Positions 18,279 to 27,186 of a DNA stretch of 64,000 nt are shown one piece after another. Both the position numbers and the translations under genes were made by a program. Each line of letters starts with the position of its first letter. Position 1 is the stretch's first letter. The notes beneath the pieces were generated by a model. That model was not told where the DNA came from. It searched no databases and saw nothing but the letters and a program-made list of their open reading frames with translations. Origin of the DNA: Bacteroidales bacterium (lineage in GTDB: Bacteria > Bacteroidota > Bacteroidia > Bacteroidales > UBA3824); assembly GCA_016286055.1 (NCBI GenBank), contig JAEERW010000007.1:1-64000 (forward strand), written 5' to 3'.

Positions 18279-19127
18279 CTAGTATTCCCAGAGGTCTTGT
18301 TCAAAGTTGAAAATCTGTTCTTTGATGTTTTCGGCCTCGAGAAGAGCCTCTTGACCTACTGCATACTCCTGAATAGTACGGTTGTCGTACATATTTGATT
18401 CTGCAACTATAAAACTCTGGAAATAGCGTTTTTCAAATATATCTTCAAAGCTGAGTCGTGCGCCATCGTTCTTAGGATTGAAACATTCGGTGTTGGCGAG
18501 CAATTTGCGAGCCTCAGGATAGTAAATCCAGAACACACGGGTCTGACGTTCCTCAGGGTCGTCAATTTCTTTGTGATAAACACGGATAGCGCACAAGCCA
18601 ATTATACGAACTTCGAGCACAGAACGCTGTTTGTCAAAAAACCAAAGCTCTTTGAGACGGTAACGAGTAACCTCGGAACTTACGTAAGGAGTTTCCACCG
18701 TCTTTTCAACAACGTTGTCGTTTTCATCAATCACGGTTTCAATATTAACCGCTGCTCCTAAGTTTTTGTGAATCTGCTGCTCTGTGAGTATTTGGGCAAA
18801 CTCGTCGCCGCCGCTCTCATCGTAAGCAGTAAGACCTTGTGTGTGAATACCTTGTAACAAGACGTCGATTAAGCTAAGACGTCCGTCGGTAGGAGTTGTG
18901 GGAAAATATAGATGCTGATTGGCACGCTCCGACAGCTCTATCTGCCGCCATATAATTTTCGACCACATTACATCGGCTTCTCTTACATACTGATACGGCA
19001 CCGGTTTGCGGTTGGTGGTGTGTATTTTTTCGTAAGGAAGTCCTAATAGCACCTGTGCCTGAGACTCCTGAGCCACAAAGCATTGCAGAAATGCTACAAC
19101 AGCCGTTAAAAACAGAATTTTTTTCAT
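18279..19127 (-). CDS. gldN: Type IX secretion / gliding protein GldN (PorN)
   Basis: This periplasmic component forms the outer-membrane-associated ring with GldK in the type IX secretion system. The 282-residue protein has a signal peptide at about 1-24 and the family's features: VREADVMWSKIIWRQIELSE near 50-69 and RLSFEDIFEKRYFQSFIV near 225. It is the last gene of the gldL-gldM-gldN run, 118 bases after gldM, and is followed by a terminator. Confidence 0.92.
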   Translation of the reverse strand: MKKILFLTAVVAFLQCFVAQESQAQVLLGLPYEKIHTTNRKPVPYQYVREADVMWSKIIWRQIELSERANQHLYFPTTPTDGRLSLIDVLLQGIHTQGLTAYDESGGDEFAQILTEQQIHKNLGAAVNIETVIDENDNVVEKTVETPYVSSEVTRYRLKELWFFDKQRSVLEVRIIGLCAIRVYHKEIDDPEERQTRVFWIYYPEARKLLANTECFNPKNDGARLSFEDIFEKRYFQSFIVAESNMYDNRTIQEYAVGQEALLEAENIKEQIFNFEQDLWEY

Positions 19128-19245
19128 AATGCTACAATTAAAAAAGAGTTTTAATAGAACTTCTATGTTTTATTAAAACTCTTTTTAATATAAAATATTG
19201 TTTGCGAAAGCACTTTTTTTACAAAGTGCAGGCAACAAAATCAAA

Positions 19246-20871
19246 CTACCTTACAGTAAATTTGATAGTGTTGAGGTTACGGGTAGAACCGTCGGGACCT
19301 TTTGCCCTAACATCCTCGATGTATACCTTGCCACCTGAGGGAACACCAGAAATGAGCTGTTTCTGAGCAGCGGTAAACTGACCAGAGCGGCTTTCTTCTG
19401 TTTTGGTGAAGCCTTTTACAGTAGCTGATACTGAGAATCCGGTTACAACGAACTTCAAGTCGAAGTCGAAGTTTTCCATTTCGGCACGTACCACTTGGTT
19501 GATAAGGCTGTTCTTAGCGATAATACCACCGCGTTTGTTTTCACCGGTACCAACAGAAGCCATTGGGTCGGGAACACGTTTTACACGGAATTTCTTGTGG
19601 CCAAGAGATCTTGTCTGACCATCGATATTAGCAGAACAGTTAACTGTAACCTCGCCAGGAGTTTTAACGTTTACTACCCAGTCGGCACCTGATTTACGAC
19701 GGATGCTACCGCCAGAAATAGAAGCGCTAACCTTCTCAGAAGGTACACCAGATGCTGAAATTTCTACAGGGTTGTCAACACCGATGTAGAATACGTTCAT
19801 CTTGGTGGGCGAAACCGATACGCTCGGAGTTCCTACTTCGTAGGTGCTTGAGAAAGGATATTCTTTTACCTCGCCAGTAGATTTGTTCAATACTTTGATA
19901 ACACCACCCCAAGAATGAACACCTAAGCCTGAGGTATTACCGTTGTAGATACCAACGCCTTTTTCTACGTTAAGGGCGCCACCTCCGTTCAGAAGCATTT
20001 CGGGATTCTGAGTAGAGTCGTATGCGGCAATAAATACCTCGGCCTTGAAGGGCTGGCCTTGGAGTACGTAGTTAGAAGGAGCATTAACCACAGCCTTGAT
20101 GGCGTTGAACTTCATGTCGTTTTTACCAATCTGTCCCAAGAGATAAGACAACATCGAAGATTCGGTGTTTCTTACGTCGGCCTGCATCTTAGTCATAAGA
20201 GCGAGCACGCCAGCTGCGGGCAATTGGTCGAAGTTAGCGACATCCCAGTCGATAGAGTCTGCGTCACCGCCGTTCTTAGAAACAGTTTTAGCGGTTGAAA
20301 GCATTTCGCTGATACTGTGGATAAGGCTTTCGCGTGCAGTAACATTAGCAGGGATAGTAGATGTATCCTGCTTGATAATGTTGATTAAGAACTCACGATA
20401 AGCATTTCTTGAGTTCATAATGTCTTTGCCGTGGCCTTCCAAAATAAATATCTGACCGCCTACATTGTTGTCGTCTTTTTTAGAGACGAGGTCGCCGATA
20501 TAGGAAGTCTGGTCGTTGTCATGCATTTCGCGGAGTTGTTGTTCGTTTTCAACGCCCTCAAGGGTGAAAACGAGCGTTTCTTTCCAGTGCTGAATTTCAT
20601 TATATGCTTTGTCTGCCTCTATAATGACATCATCGGCGAGAGCCTTGAATGGCGCTACCGAGGCAGAGTCGTTAACCATTGCCTTAACAAATTCGTTCTG
20701 AGAATCGGCTATAACACCTTCGGTAATAGAGTTTGTTTTTCGAAGGCTGCTGTCCACGAGCGAAAATGCTGCAAGGATTTCGGCAGATACGTTCAAAGCA
20801 AGCAAGGCAGTATAGAAAAGGTACATCATACCAATCATTTTCTGCCTCGGCGTTTCCTTTGGTGCACTCAT
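19246..20871 (-). CDS. gldM: Type IX secretion motor protein GldM (PorM)
   Basis: This inner-membrane protein partners GldL in the proton-driven motor, with a long periplasmic part that reaches the GldK/N ring. The 541-residue protein starts with the conserved RQKMIGMMYLFYTALLALNV transmembrane segment (about 9-35). The periplasmic domains follow, including the Ig-like domain with SVSPTKMNVFYIGVDNPVEI and a final domain ending LNTIKFTVR. Length is near the family norm. Confidence 0.95.
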   Translation of the reverse strand: MSAPKETPRQKMIGMMYLFYTALLALNVSAEILAAFSLVDSSLRKTNSITEGVIADSQNEFVKAMVNDSASVAPFKALADDVIIEADKAYNEIQHWKETLVFTLEGVENEQQLREMHDNDQTSYIGDLVSKKDDNNVGGQIFILEGHGKDIMNSRNAYREFLINIIKQDTSTIPANVTARESLIHSISEMLSTAKTVSKNGGDADSIDWDVANFDQLPAAGVLALMTKMQADVRNTESSMLSYLLGQIGKNDMKFNAIKAVVNAPSNYVLQGQPFKAEVFIAAYDSTQNPEMLLNGGGALNVEKGVGIYNGNTSGLGVHSWGGVIKVLNKSTGEVKEYPFSSTYEVGTPSVSVSPTKMNVFYIGVDNPVEISASGVPSEKVSASISGGSIRRKSGADWVVNVKTPGEVTVNCSANIDGQTRSLGHKKFRVKRVPDPMASVGTGENKRGGIIAKNSLINQVVRAEMENFDFDLKFVVTGFSVSATVKGFTKTEESRSGQFTAAQKQLISGVPSGGKVYIEDVRAKGPDGSTRNLNTIKFTVR

Positions 20872-20917
20872 GTTGTTTATTTAATTTTGATTAAAAACTT
20901 AGATTAATAGTAGATTA

Positions 20918-21787
20918 TTATGACATTTTTACATTCAAAGCTGTAAGCATGTTGCCGTAAACAGTGTTGAGTGCAGCGAGGTTTCTGCTGAGTTTGTTAA
21001 CTTCTGCAGAGTAGGTTTCTGCACCGGTGGCAGCACCCTTAAGCTCTTTGATCATGCCCTCAAAGTCAACTTCCTGCAACTGGAGCTCAAATACTTGGTT
21101 GATAGCTTCGAGATTTCCGTTGAGGCTCTTGATGCTTTGGCTGTATAGTTTGTTGCCTTCTGCAAGGGGAGTGAAGTCGATGTCGGCAGCTTTTGAGAAT
21201 GCAGCTTGTGCGTTGCTCATTGCGTTGTTAACATCGTCAACAGTAGAACCGATGCCAGAGAATGCGTTAGAAGCATTTTTCAAGCTGTCGGTAGCTGTGC
21301 GGAGGTTGGCCTCGAAATCTTTAGAAGCAGCTGCTGAGTTAGCAACGTCTCTAAGGTCGGTAACAGATTCGTTGAATTTTGCAAAATTCTGTCCAAGGTT
21401 CTCAAATACGTTTTTGCCTGCGCAATCTTCGATCATCTTGTTGAGTTCAGCGAATGCCTTGCCGTCAGAAGTTGGAGCACCTGCACCCATAAGTTTGTTT
21501 TTAGAAACAGGAGCACCTCCGTTTTCTTCCTCGAAATCATCAGGATCTACCATAAGCTCGGGATAAACGTTCTGCCAGTGGTATTCTGCTGGTAACGGCT
21601 CAAATGCTGAGAATGCGAAGATCACAGCCTCAGTACAAAGACCGATAAAAAGCATAACACCTGCACCGGGTAAGTGCTGGATTTTAAACAATGCACCAAC
21701 AAGAACGATAGAGGCGCCGATGCCATAGATAAATGCAATAGTTCTTTTCCAACCATAGGTCTGGTTGAATGGTTTTTTCTTTGCCAT
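20918..21787 (-). CDS. gldL: Type IX secretion motor protein GldL (PorL)
   Basis: This inner-membrane stator-like component has two transmembrane helices at about 16-33 and 42-60 in 289 residues. Glu53 in the second helix (GLCTEAVIFAFS) corresponds to the family's essential proton-pathway glutamate. The cytoplasmic C-terminal half is helical and Ala-rich. gldM follows after 46 bases. Confidence 0.94.
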   Translation of the reverse strand: MAKKKPFNQTYGWKRTIAFIYGIGASIVLVGALFKIQHLPGAGVMLFIGLCTEAVIFAFSAFEPLPAEYHWQNVYPELMVDPDDFEEENGGAPVSKNKLMGAGAPTSDGKAFAELNKMIEDCAGKNVFENLGQNFAKFNESVTDLRDVANSAAASKDFEANLRTATDSLKNASNAFSGIGSTVDDVNNAMSNAQAAFSKAADIDFTPLAEGNKLYSQSIKSLNGNLEAINQVFELQLQEVDFEGMIKELKGAATGAETYSAEVNKLSRNLAALNTVYGNMLTALNVKMS

Positions 21788-22093
21788 AATGTGTTTTTTT
21801 AAGTTAAAATTTAAATTTAATTATTGTTTATAATATTTCAATTTTCGTTTCTGCAGTGCATAACAATGCAACACAGAATTATTCGCTAAAATTAAGGATT
21901 TTTATGTTACCCACAAAACGTATTTATGTATTTTTTTTAACATTTTATTCAAAAAAAAACAATAATACACGTAACAAATTATATACCAATAAATTATTAA
22001 TTGATTTTTTTTTAAAAAAGAATACCGGATTTCGGAATTATGTTGTGCCGAAATCCGGTATCTTCAAAATCTAGTAAGTATTATGAATAGTGC
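21788..22093. other. 306-bp gldL/gldK intergenic region
   Basis: This stretch is A/T-rich. It contains the strong hairpin at 22022-22061, then oligo-A/T runs, and the gldL leader. No open frame with coding character is visible. It probably holds the gldK terminator and a separate gldLMN promoter. Confidence 0.6.
22022..22061 (-). terminator. Strong hairpin terminator after gldK
   Basis: A perfect 14-bp stem (ATACCGGATTTCGG with CCGAAATCCGGTAT) encloses 12 bases. On the minus strand it is followed by TCTTTTTT, giving a classical intrinsic terminator 33 bases after the gldK stop. It splits the type IX cluster into porP-gldK and gldLMN. Confidence 0.85.
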
Positions 22094-23527
22094 TTAGTTC
22101 CAGTCTTCGCCCATGGTGCTGCGGCCCATGTAAGATCTTACGCAGCGGAATCCGATATAGCTCTTAGCGGTATCCTGATATTCGTAGGTTCTGGTAGCCA
22201 CTTGGAGGTAGTATGCCACGTCTTTCCAAGATCCACCGCGGATTACTTTGCGTTTCAATACTGGCGGGTCGTCAGCGAAAGCGTTGTAACTGTAATCGGG
22301 GTTGAGGTCGTGGGTGTATGAGTAGGCGCTTTCGTCGAATGCGTTAGATGTCCATTCGGCAACGTTGCCTGCCATATCGTAGAGTCCGTACTCGTTGGGA
22401 GCGTAAGATGCAACTTCGATAGTACGGGCAGAACCGTCGTCGGCATAACGTCCGCGCAATGGTTTAAAGTTGGCGATAAAGCATCCAGAGTAGTTACGTG
22501 TGTAAGGACCGCCCCAAGGATACATTGAAAGTGCGAGTCCGCCGCGTGCAGCGTACTCCCATTCAGCCTCGGTGGGGAGGCGGTACTGTTCAACCATAGG
22601 CTGGTGGTTGTGACGGTAGTAATTGTTGAGAAGTTCTGTACGCCAGATGCAGAATGCGTTTGCCTGCTGCCAGGTAACACCTACAACGGGATAGTTGTCG
22701 AATGCAGGGTGCCAGAAATATTTACGAGCCATAGGTTCGTTGTATGAATATGTGTAGTCGCTCATCCAAACGAGTGTGTCGGGATATACAGGTATTCTGC
22801 CTTTCATAATGAAAGAACGACGGTCTTGGATGGGAACCACTTTGCCTTTTGAGTCGATTACAGTGCCTTCGTATTTACCGCCAGAGAAATCTTCGTTGAA
22901 GATGTAGCGGTTTTGTTTGAGGGCTGCTTGCTTGAGGTCTACCCATTCGTAATCGTAAACGAGCTTGCGGGTATCGATTTCGTGAAGTTTGTTAAAACGC
23001 TCCTCTTTGATAAGGAACATATCTTTAACGGCGTCGGAGATAGCCTGACTTTCTTCACCTTTGCCTTTCTGCCAAACTTTGTCGCGGTTTTCCCAGTTGA
23101 GCCAGCAGTTTTTGGTGTCGGTGGGGTCGTATTCGTTGGGGTCAACTTTTTCTTCGTCGTAAGGATAAACGAAGATGTTGCCTTTGCCGTTGTCGCCAAC
23201 GCCTGCCATAACGCAAAGACGCATTGCGATAGAGTCTCTAACCCACTCTACAAACTGTCTGTACTCGTTGTTGGTAATTTCAGTGTCGTCCATCCAGAAC
23301 GGGTCGACTGTAACTGTTTTAGACTGGGCGGTCAGTGCGAAGGGTACATCCTGATCGTTTGGACCCATTGTGTAGCTGCCCTGAGGAATAAAAACCATTC
23401 CGTAGGGGTCGGCCTCGGCATATGCCGCCGGTCTGTTCTGGGCTCCTGTCAGTTCGCCGTTCAATCCGCTGTTGCAGCTGCTTAGTGCCATCATTCCTGA
23501 TGCTGCAACTAATAATACCTTTTTCAT
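22094..23527 (-). CDS. gldK: Type IX secretion lipoprotein GldK (PorK)
   Basis: This outer-membrane lipoprotein forms the periplasmic ring with GldN. The signal peptide ends in a lipobox (MMALSSCNSG, Cys at 18). The rest of the 477 residues is a formylglycine-generating-enzyme-like fold used structurally: MVFIPQGSYTMGPNDQD, RLPTEAEWEYAARGG, NEYGLYDMAGNVAEWTSNAF and VIRGGSWKD. It follows porP in the expected order. Confidence 0.95.
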   Translation of the reverse strand: MKKVLLVAASGMMALSSCNSGLNGELTGAQNRPAAYAEADPYGMVFIPQGSYTMGPNDQDVPFALTAQSKTVTVDPFWMDDTEITNNEYRQFVEWVRDSIAMRLCVMAGVGDNGKGNIFVYPYDEEKVDPNEYDPTDTKNCWLNWENRDKVWQKGKGEESQAISDAVKDMFLIKEERFNKLHEIDTRKLVYDYEWVDLKQAALKQNRYIFNEDFSGGKYEGTVIDSKGKVVPIQDRRSFIMKGRIPVYPDTLVWMSDYTYSYNEPMARKYFWHPAFDNYPVVGVTWQQANAFCIWRTELLNNYYRHNHQPMVEQYRLPTEAEWEYAARGGLALSMYPWGGPYTRNYSGCFIANFKPLRGRYADDGSARTIEVASYAPNEYGLYDMAGNVAEWTSNAFDESAYSYTHDLNPDYSYNAFADDPPVLKRKVIRGGSWKDVAYYLQVATRTYEYQDTAKSYIGFRCVRSYMGRSTMGEDWN

Positions 23528-23576
23528 AATACCTTTTATTTTTTTGCTGATAAATATCTTTAAACATTTAAAGGCT

Positions 23577-24500
23577 CTACAAATATCTAACGCTTCTTAC
23601 TTTTTGTGCGGGTTTGCTTCTTTCTGGCATGAAACTGTAGCCTATCATCACCTCAAACGACCCTGCGTTGGTCTTCCTGAGTTTTGAAATTCCGAACTCG
23701 TATGCGATGCCTGCTTTGAAGTCTCCCATTATCGTAAGTCCTGCTAATACTGAAAGAGCGTCTTCGTTTCTATAAGTAACGCCACCAAAAAACTTTTTAT
23801 TGTATAAAAAGCTAAGATTTATGTCGGCTTGTAATGTATTGCCGTCCGACATCAAAATCACTTGCGGTGTCAAGTCAAATAACGAATTATCAAGCGGTAT
23901 ATTGTATGCTGCGTTAAAATAATAATGCCGTGCCAAATAAGTTTTTCCATCTTCGGAAAAATCAAGCTCGGGTTCAAGCAGATGAGTAGACGACAAGCCG
24001 AGCGAAAGCCCACCTATGCCGTAATATAGGCCAGCGCCCATATCAAATGCCATCTTGCGGCATTTGCCGTTGAAGATGGCTTCTGTTTCATCGGGAAACT
24101 GCCATTCGCCGTTAACTGTCTTATTATAAAGACCTCCGTCGGCAGCTATTGCAAGAAGCCCCGCTCCTACCTTTATATGGTATGAATACGCAATTTTTGC
24201 AGAAAAGTTGTTTTCAAAACCAATTTTGTCGTTGAGTATGGTAAGTCCAACACCGCCCTGAGTGCCAGCCACATTTACAGGCATATCCACGCACATGATT
24301 GTGGTTTGCGGGCCTCCGTCGAGACCAACCCATTGGTTGCGGTTTATTGCCACAGCATTGATCATTCCCTCGGTGCCGCTGTATGCCGGATTGTAGCCCA
24401 CTTGGTTAAACATAAAGAAACTATAATGAGCGTCTTGCTGTGCAGTTGCGGTTAATGTTAGAAGGGCGGTCGCTGCCGCGACAAATAGTTTTCTTACCAT
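23577..24500 (-). CDS. Type IX secretion membrane protein PorP/SprF
   Basis: This 307-residue outer-membrane beta-barrel has a signal peptide at about 1-21. The family pattern is clear: QDAHYSFFMFNQVGYNPAYS, then AINRNQWVGLDGGPQTT and GGVGLTILNDKIGFEN. It is the first gene of the porP-gldK unit; several PorP/SprF paralogues usually exist, so orthology to porP itself is by position. Confidence 0.93.
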   Translation of the reverse strand: MVRKLFVAAATALLTLTATAQQDAHYSFFMFNQVGYNPAYSGTEGMINAVAINRNQWVGLDGGPQTTIMCVDMPVNVAGTQGGVGLTILNDKIGFENNFSAKIAYSYHIKVGAGLLAIAADGGLYNKTVNGEWQFPDETEAIFNGKCRKMAFDMGAGLYYGIGGLSLGLSSTHLLEPELDFSEDGKTYLARHYYFNAAYNIPLDNSLFDLTPQVILMSDGNTLQADINLSFLYNKKFFGGVTYRNEDALSVLAGLTIMGDFKAGIAYEFGISKLRKTNAGSFEVMIGYSFMPERSKPAQKVRSVRYL

Positions 24501-24527
24501 ATCATTGTGTTTTAGTGTTTTAGTAAT

Positions 24528-27026
24528 TTATTTTTTTGTGGCGGATTTTTTCTTTTTGGCGGGAGTTTTCTCCTGAGGCTCCGCTCCTATTATCTTCATA
24601 CAATCATCTTGTGTAAGATTTTCGGCATCAACACCCGAAGCCAGCTTGTAATATTTTTTCTTATAGTAGATTACAGGATGGTTCCAACGGTCGCGCACTA
24701 TCTTGAAGTCGGCAGAGAACTCTTTGATGAGTTTTTTCTTGTCGGTTTCGGCTTTTTCTAATATGAGTTCGATGGCGCGTTCCATTGTAATGGTAACGGG
24801 ATTGTCGTTTTTTTTCAAAGAGATGAACTTGGAGTTGTGGCTGATAAACGGGCCAAAACGTCCAACGGCAACTGTAACTTTTTTACCTTCATACTCACCC
24901 AAATCGCGCGGTAACTCAAATAGTTTGAGTGCCTGAGTTAAAGTAATGGTTTCAACTGTCTGACCTTTGAGCAATGCGGCATATTTTGGTTTTGGAGTGT
25001 CGGTAGATTCGCCGAGCTGAACCATAGGCCCGAAACGTCCTACACGAGCGTAGACATTTTTACCGGTTTCAGGGTCGGTACCAAGCAGACGTCCGCCTTG
25101 TTCGTTGTTTAATAGTGCCAGTGCGTCTTCGAGAGTGAGGTTTTCGATATGTTGGTCTTTTGGCAGCGATGCGTATACAGGGCTGTCGTCTTTTTCGCCA
25201 AGTTGGATAATAGGACCAAAACGTCCGATGCGTGCCGAAACCACCTTGCCGGTCTTGGGGTCGGTGCCGAGCACACGTTCGCCTGTGTTGCGTTCGCCGT
25301 CTTCGATGCTCTTCTGAGTGGTGACATGGAAAGGCGAATAGAACGAATCTATCATCTTAGCCCATTCGAGATTGCCCTCTGCTATCTCGTCGAACTCTTT
25401 CTCAACAGATGCGGTAAAGTTGTAGTCCATCACATCTTTAAAATGTTCGGAGAGGAAGTCGGTTACTACCATTGCAATATCCGACGAGAAAAGTTTGTTC
25501 TTTTCGTATCCTGTGTTCTCTTTTTTGGTCTTAGTGGTAATTTTGCCGTTTTTGAGAGTGAGGCACACGTAGTTGCGCTCAGTGCCTTGGCGGTCTTCTT
25601 TAAGCACGTAACCTCTTTTAATAATAGTGGTGATAATCGGGGCGTAAGTAGAAGGGCGTCCAATGCCGAGTTCTTCCAAACGTTTTACAAGGCTTGCCTC
25701 GGTGTAGCGGGCAGGCGGACGGGTAAAGCGTTGGTTTATCTCAATAAAGTCAAGGTTCAGATTCTGAGAGGCTTTGAGTGGCGGCAAAAGTTGATTGTCG
25801 GCTGTGGTTTCGTCGTCTGTTCCTTCGTGGTAAACTTTCAAGAAACCGTCGAACTTCACTACCTCGCCTGTGGCAGTAAACTCAGCCTTGTTTTTATCGG
25901 CTTCGATTACAGCTGTGGTCTTTTCGATAACGGCATCGCTCATCTGGCTGGCGATTGTACGTTTGAAAATTATATCATAGAGACGCTGCTCGTCGTATTT
26001 CTGGCTTACAACAGTGCGCATAGTGGTAGGACGGATGGCCTCGTGTGCCTCTTGTGCGCCTTTAGTTTTGGTTTTAAATGCACGGGGTTTGCTATATTTT
26101 TCGCCGTACTCTTTGGTGATAAAATCTTTTGCAGCGTTAACGGCAAGAGAGCTGAGGTTTACGCTGTCGGTACGCATATATGTTATGTAGCCCTCTTCGT
26201 AGAGGCTCTGTGCTAATGCCATTGTCTGGCTTACCGAAAAACCGAGTTTGCGGCTTGCCTCTTGTTGCAAAGTACTTGTGGTAAAGGGCGGTGCAGGCGA
26301 TTTTTTGCCTGGCTTAACGTCTACGCTCTTAACTGCGAATCCACTACCGTTGCAACTATTGAGAAACTCTTCGGCTTGTTTTTGATTATCTAACTTGCCA
26401 TTGTATTCAGCCTTGAAACTGCCTTCGGGAGTAGCAAACTGAGCGATAGCCTTAAAATAGTCGGAAACCTTAAAAGCAAGGATTTCGCGTTCGCGCTCTA
26501 CAATAAGGCGCACAGCCACGCTCTGCACACGTCCGGCAGAGAGTCCGCTTTTAACTTTTTTCCAAAGCACCTCGCTAAGTTCAAAACCCACAAGGCGGTC
26601 GAGCACACGGCGGGCCTGCTGAGCGTTCACAAGATTGATATCAATGGTGCGCGGCGACTTAACCGCATCTTGAATGGCGTTTTTTGTTATCTCATGAAAA
26701 ACGATACGCTTGGTAGAATCAATTGGGAGTTTCAAAACCACCGCGAGATGCCATGCAATGGCCTCCCCCTCACGGTCTTCATCGGATGCGAGCCAAACGG
26801 TGTCGGCTGCTTTAACGTCTTTTTTTAGTTCGGCGACCACATGTTTTTTTTCTGGATCGATTTCGTAAACAGGTTCGAAATTATTATCAAGATCCACTCC
26901 GTACTTCTTTTTGGAGAGGTCGCGAATATGTCCGAAACTAGGTTTAACAAGATAGTCGCTACCTAGCAACTTACTGATAGTCTTTGCCTTGGCAGGAGAC
27001 TCCACTATTACTAAATTTTTTGCCAT
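24528..27026 (-). CDS. topA: DNA topoisomerase I
   Basis: This type IA enzyme relaxes negative supercoils. The 832-residue protein has the TOPRIM domain with Glu9 and D82/E83/D84 in SDEDREGEAIAW. The active tyrosine is Tyr283 in GYITYMRTDS. Beyond residue 590 there are repeated C-terminal modules with the pattern GTDP.TGK.V.AR.GRFGP, at least four copies, in place of zinc fingers, followed by a Lys-rich tail. It is well away from other DNA-metabolism genes here. Confidence 0.96.
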   Translation of the reverse strand: MAKNLVIVESPAKAKTISKLLGSDYLVKPSFGHIRDLSKKKYGVDLDNNFEPVYEIDPEKKHVVAELKKDVKAADTVWLASDEDREGEAIAWHLAVVLKLPIDSTKRIVFHEITKNAIQDAVKSPRTIDINLVNAQQARRVLDRLVGFELSEVLWKKVKSGLSAGRVQSVAVRLIVEREREILAFKVSDYFKAIAQFATPEGSFKAEYNGKLDNQKQAEEFLNSCNGSGFAVKSVDVKPGKKSPAPPFTTSTLQQEASRKLGFSVSQTMALAQSLYEEGYITYMRTDSVNLSSLAVNAAKDFITKEYGEKYSKPRAFKTKTKGAQEAHEAIRPTTMRTVVSQKYDEQRLYDIIFKRTIASQMSDAVIEKTTAVIEADKNKAEFTATGEVVKFDGFLKVYHEGTDDETTADNQLLPPLKASQNLNLDFIEINQRFTRPPARYTEASLVKRLEELGIGRPSTYAPIITTIIKRGYVLKEDRQGTERNYVCLTLKNGKITTKTKKENTGYEKNKLFSSDIAMVVTDFLSEHFKDVMDYNFTASVEKEFDEIAEGNLEWAKMIDSFYSPFHVTTQKSIEDGERNTGERVLGTDPKTGKVVSARIGRFGPIIQLGEKDDSPVYASLPKDQHIENLTLEDALALLNNEQGGRLLGTDPETGKNVYARVGRFGPMVQLGESTDTPKPKYAALLKGQTVETITLTQALKLFELPRDLGEYEGKKVTVAVGRFGPFISHNSKFISLKKNDNPVTITMERAIELILEKAETDKKKLIKEFSADFKIVRDRWNHPVIYYKKKYYKLASGVDAENLTQDDCMKIIGAEPQEKTPAKKKKSATKK

Positions 27027-27153
27027 CTGAGTTTTGTTATTTGTTTATTAAAACGGCTTTTCCGCGTACAAACAATACGCCAATAAAAATCGGGTGCAAA
27101 ATAATAAAAAAAGCAAAGCACTGACAAATTTTTTTTTAATTTCCGATTTTTTG

Positions 27154-27161
27154 TATATTTG
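27154..27161 (+). promoter_or_regulatory. Candidate -7 promoter box for the penicillin-binding protein gene
   Basis: TATATTTG lies 26 bases before the ATG at 27187, in the divergent region with topA. It matches the Bacteroidota consensus. Confidence 0.55.
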
Positions 27162-27186
27162 CGATTGATTTAAAAGGAAAAACAAG

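Noticed and set aside
25149..26216. A 355-codon plus-strand open frame inside topA
   Set aside because: It is antisense to the conserved topoisomerase domains and shows no domain of its own.
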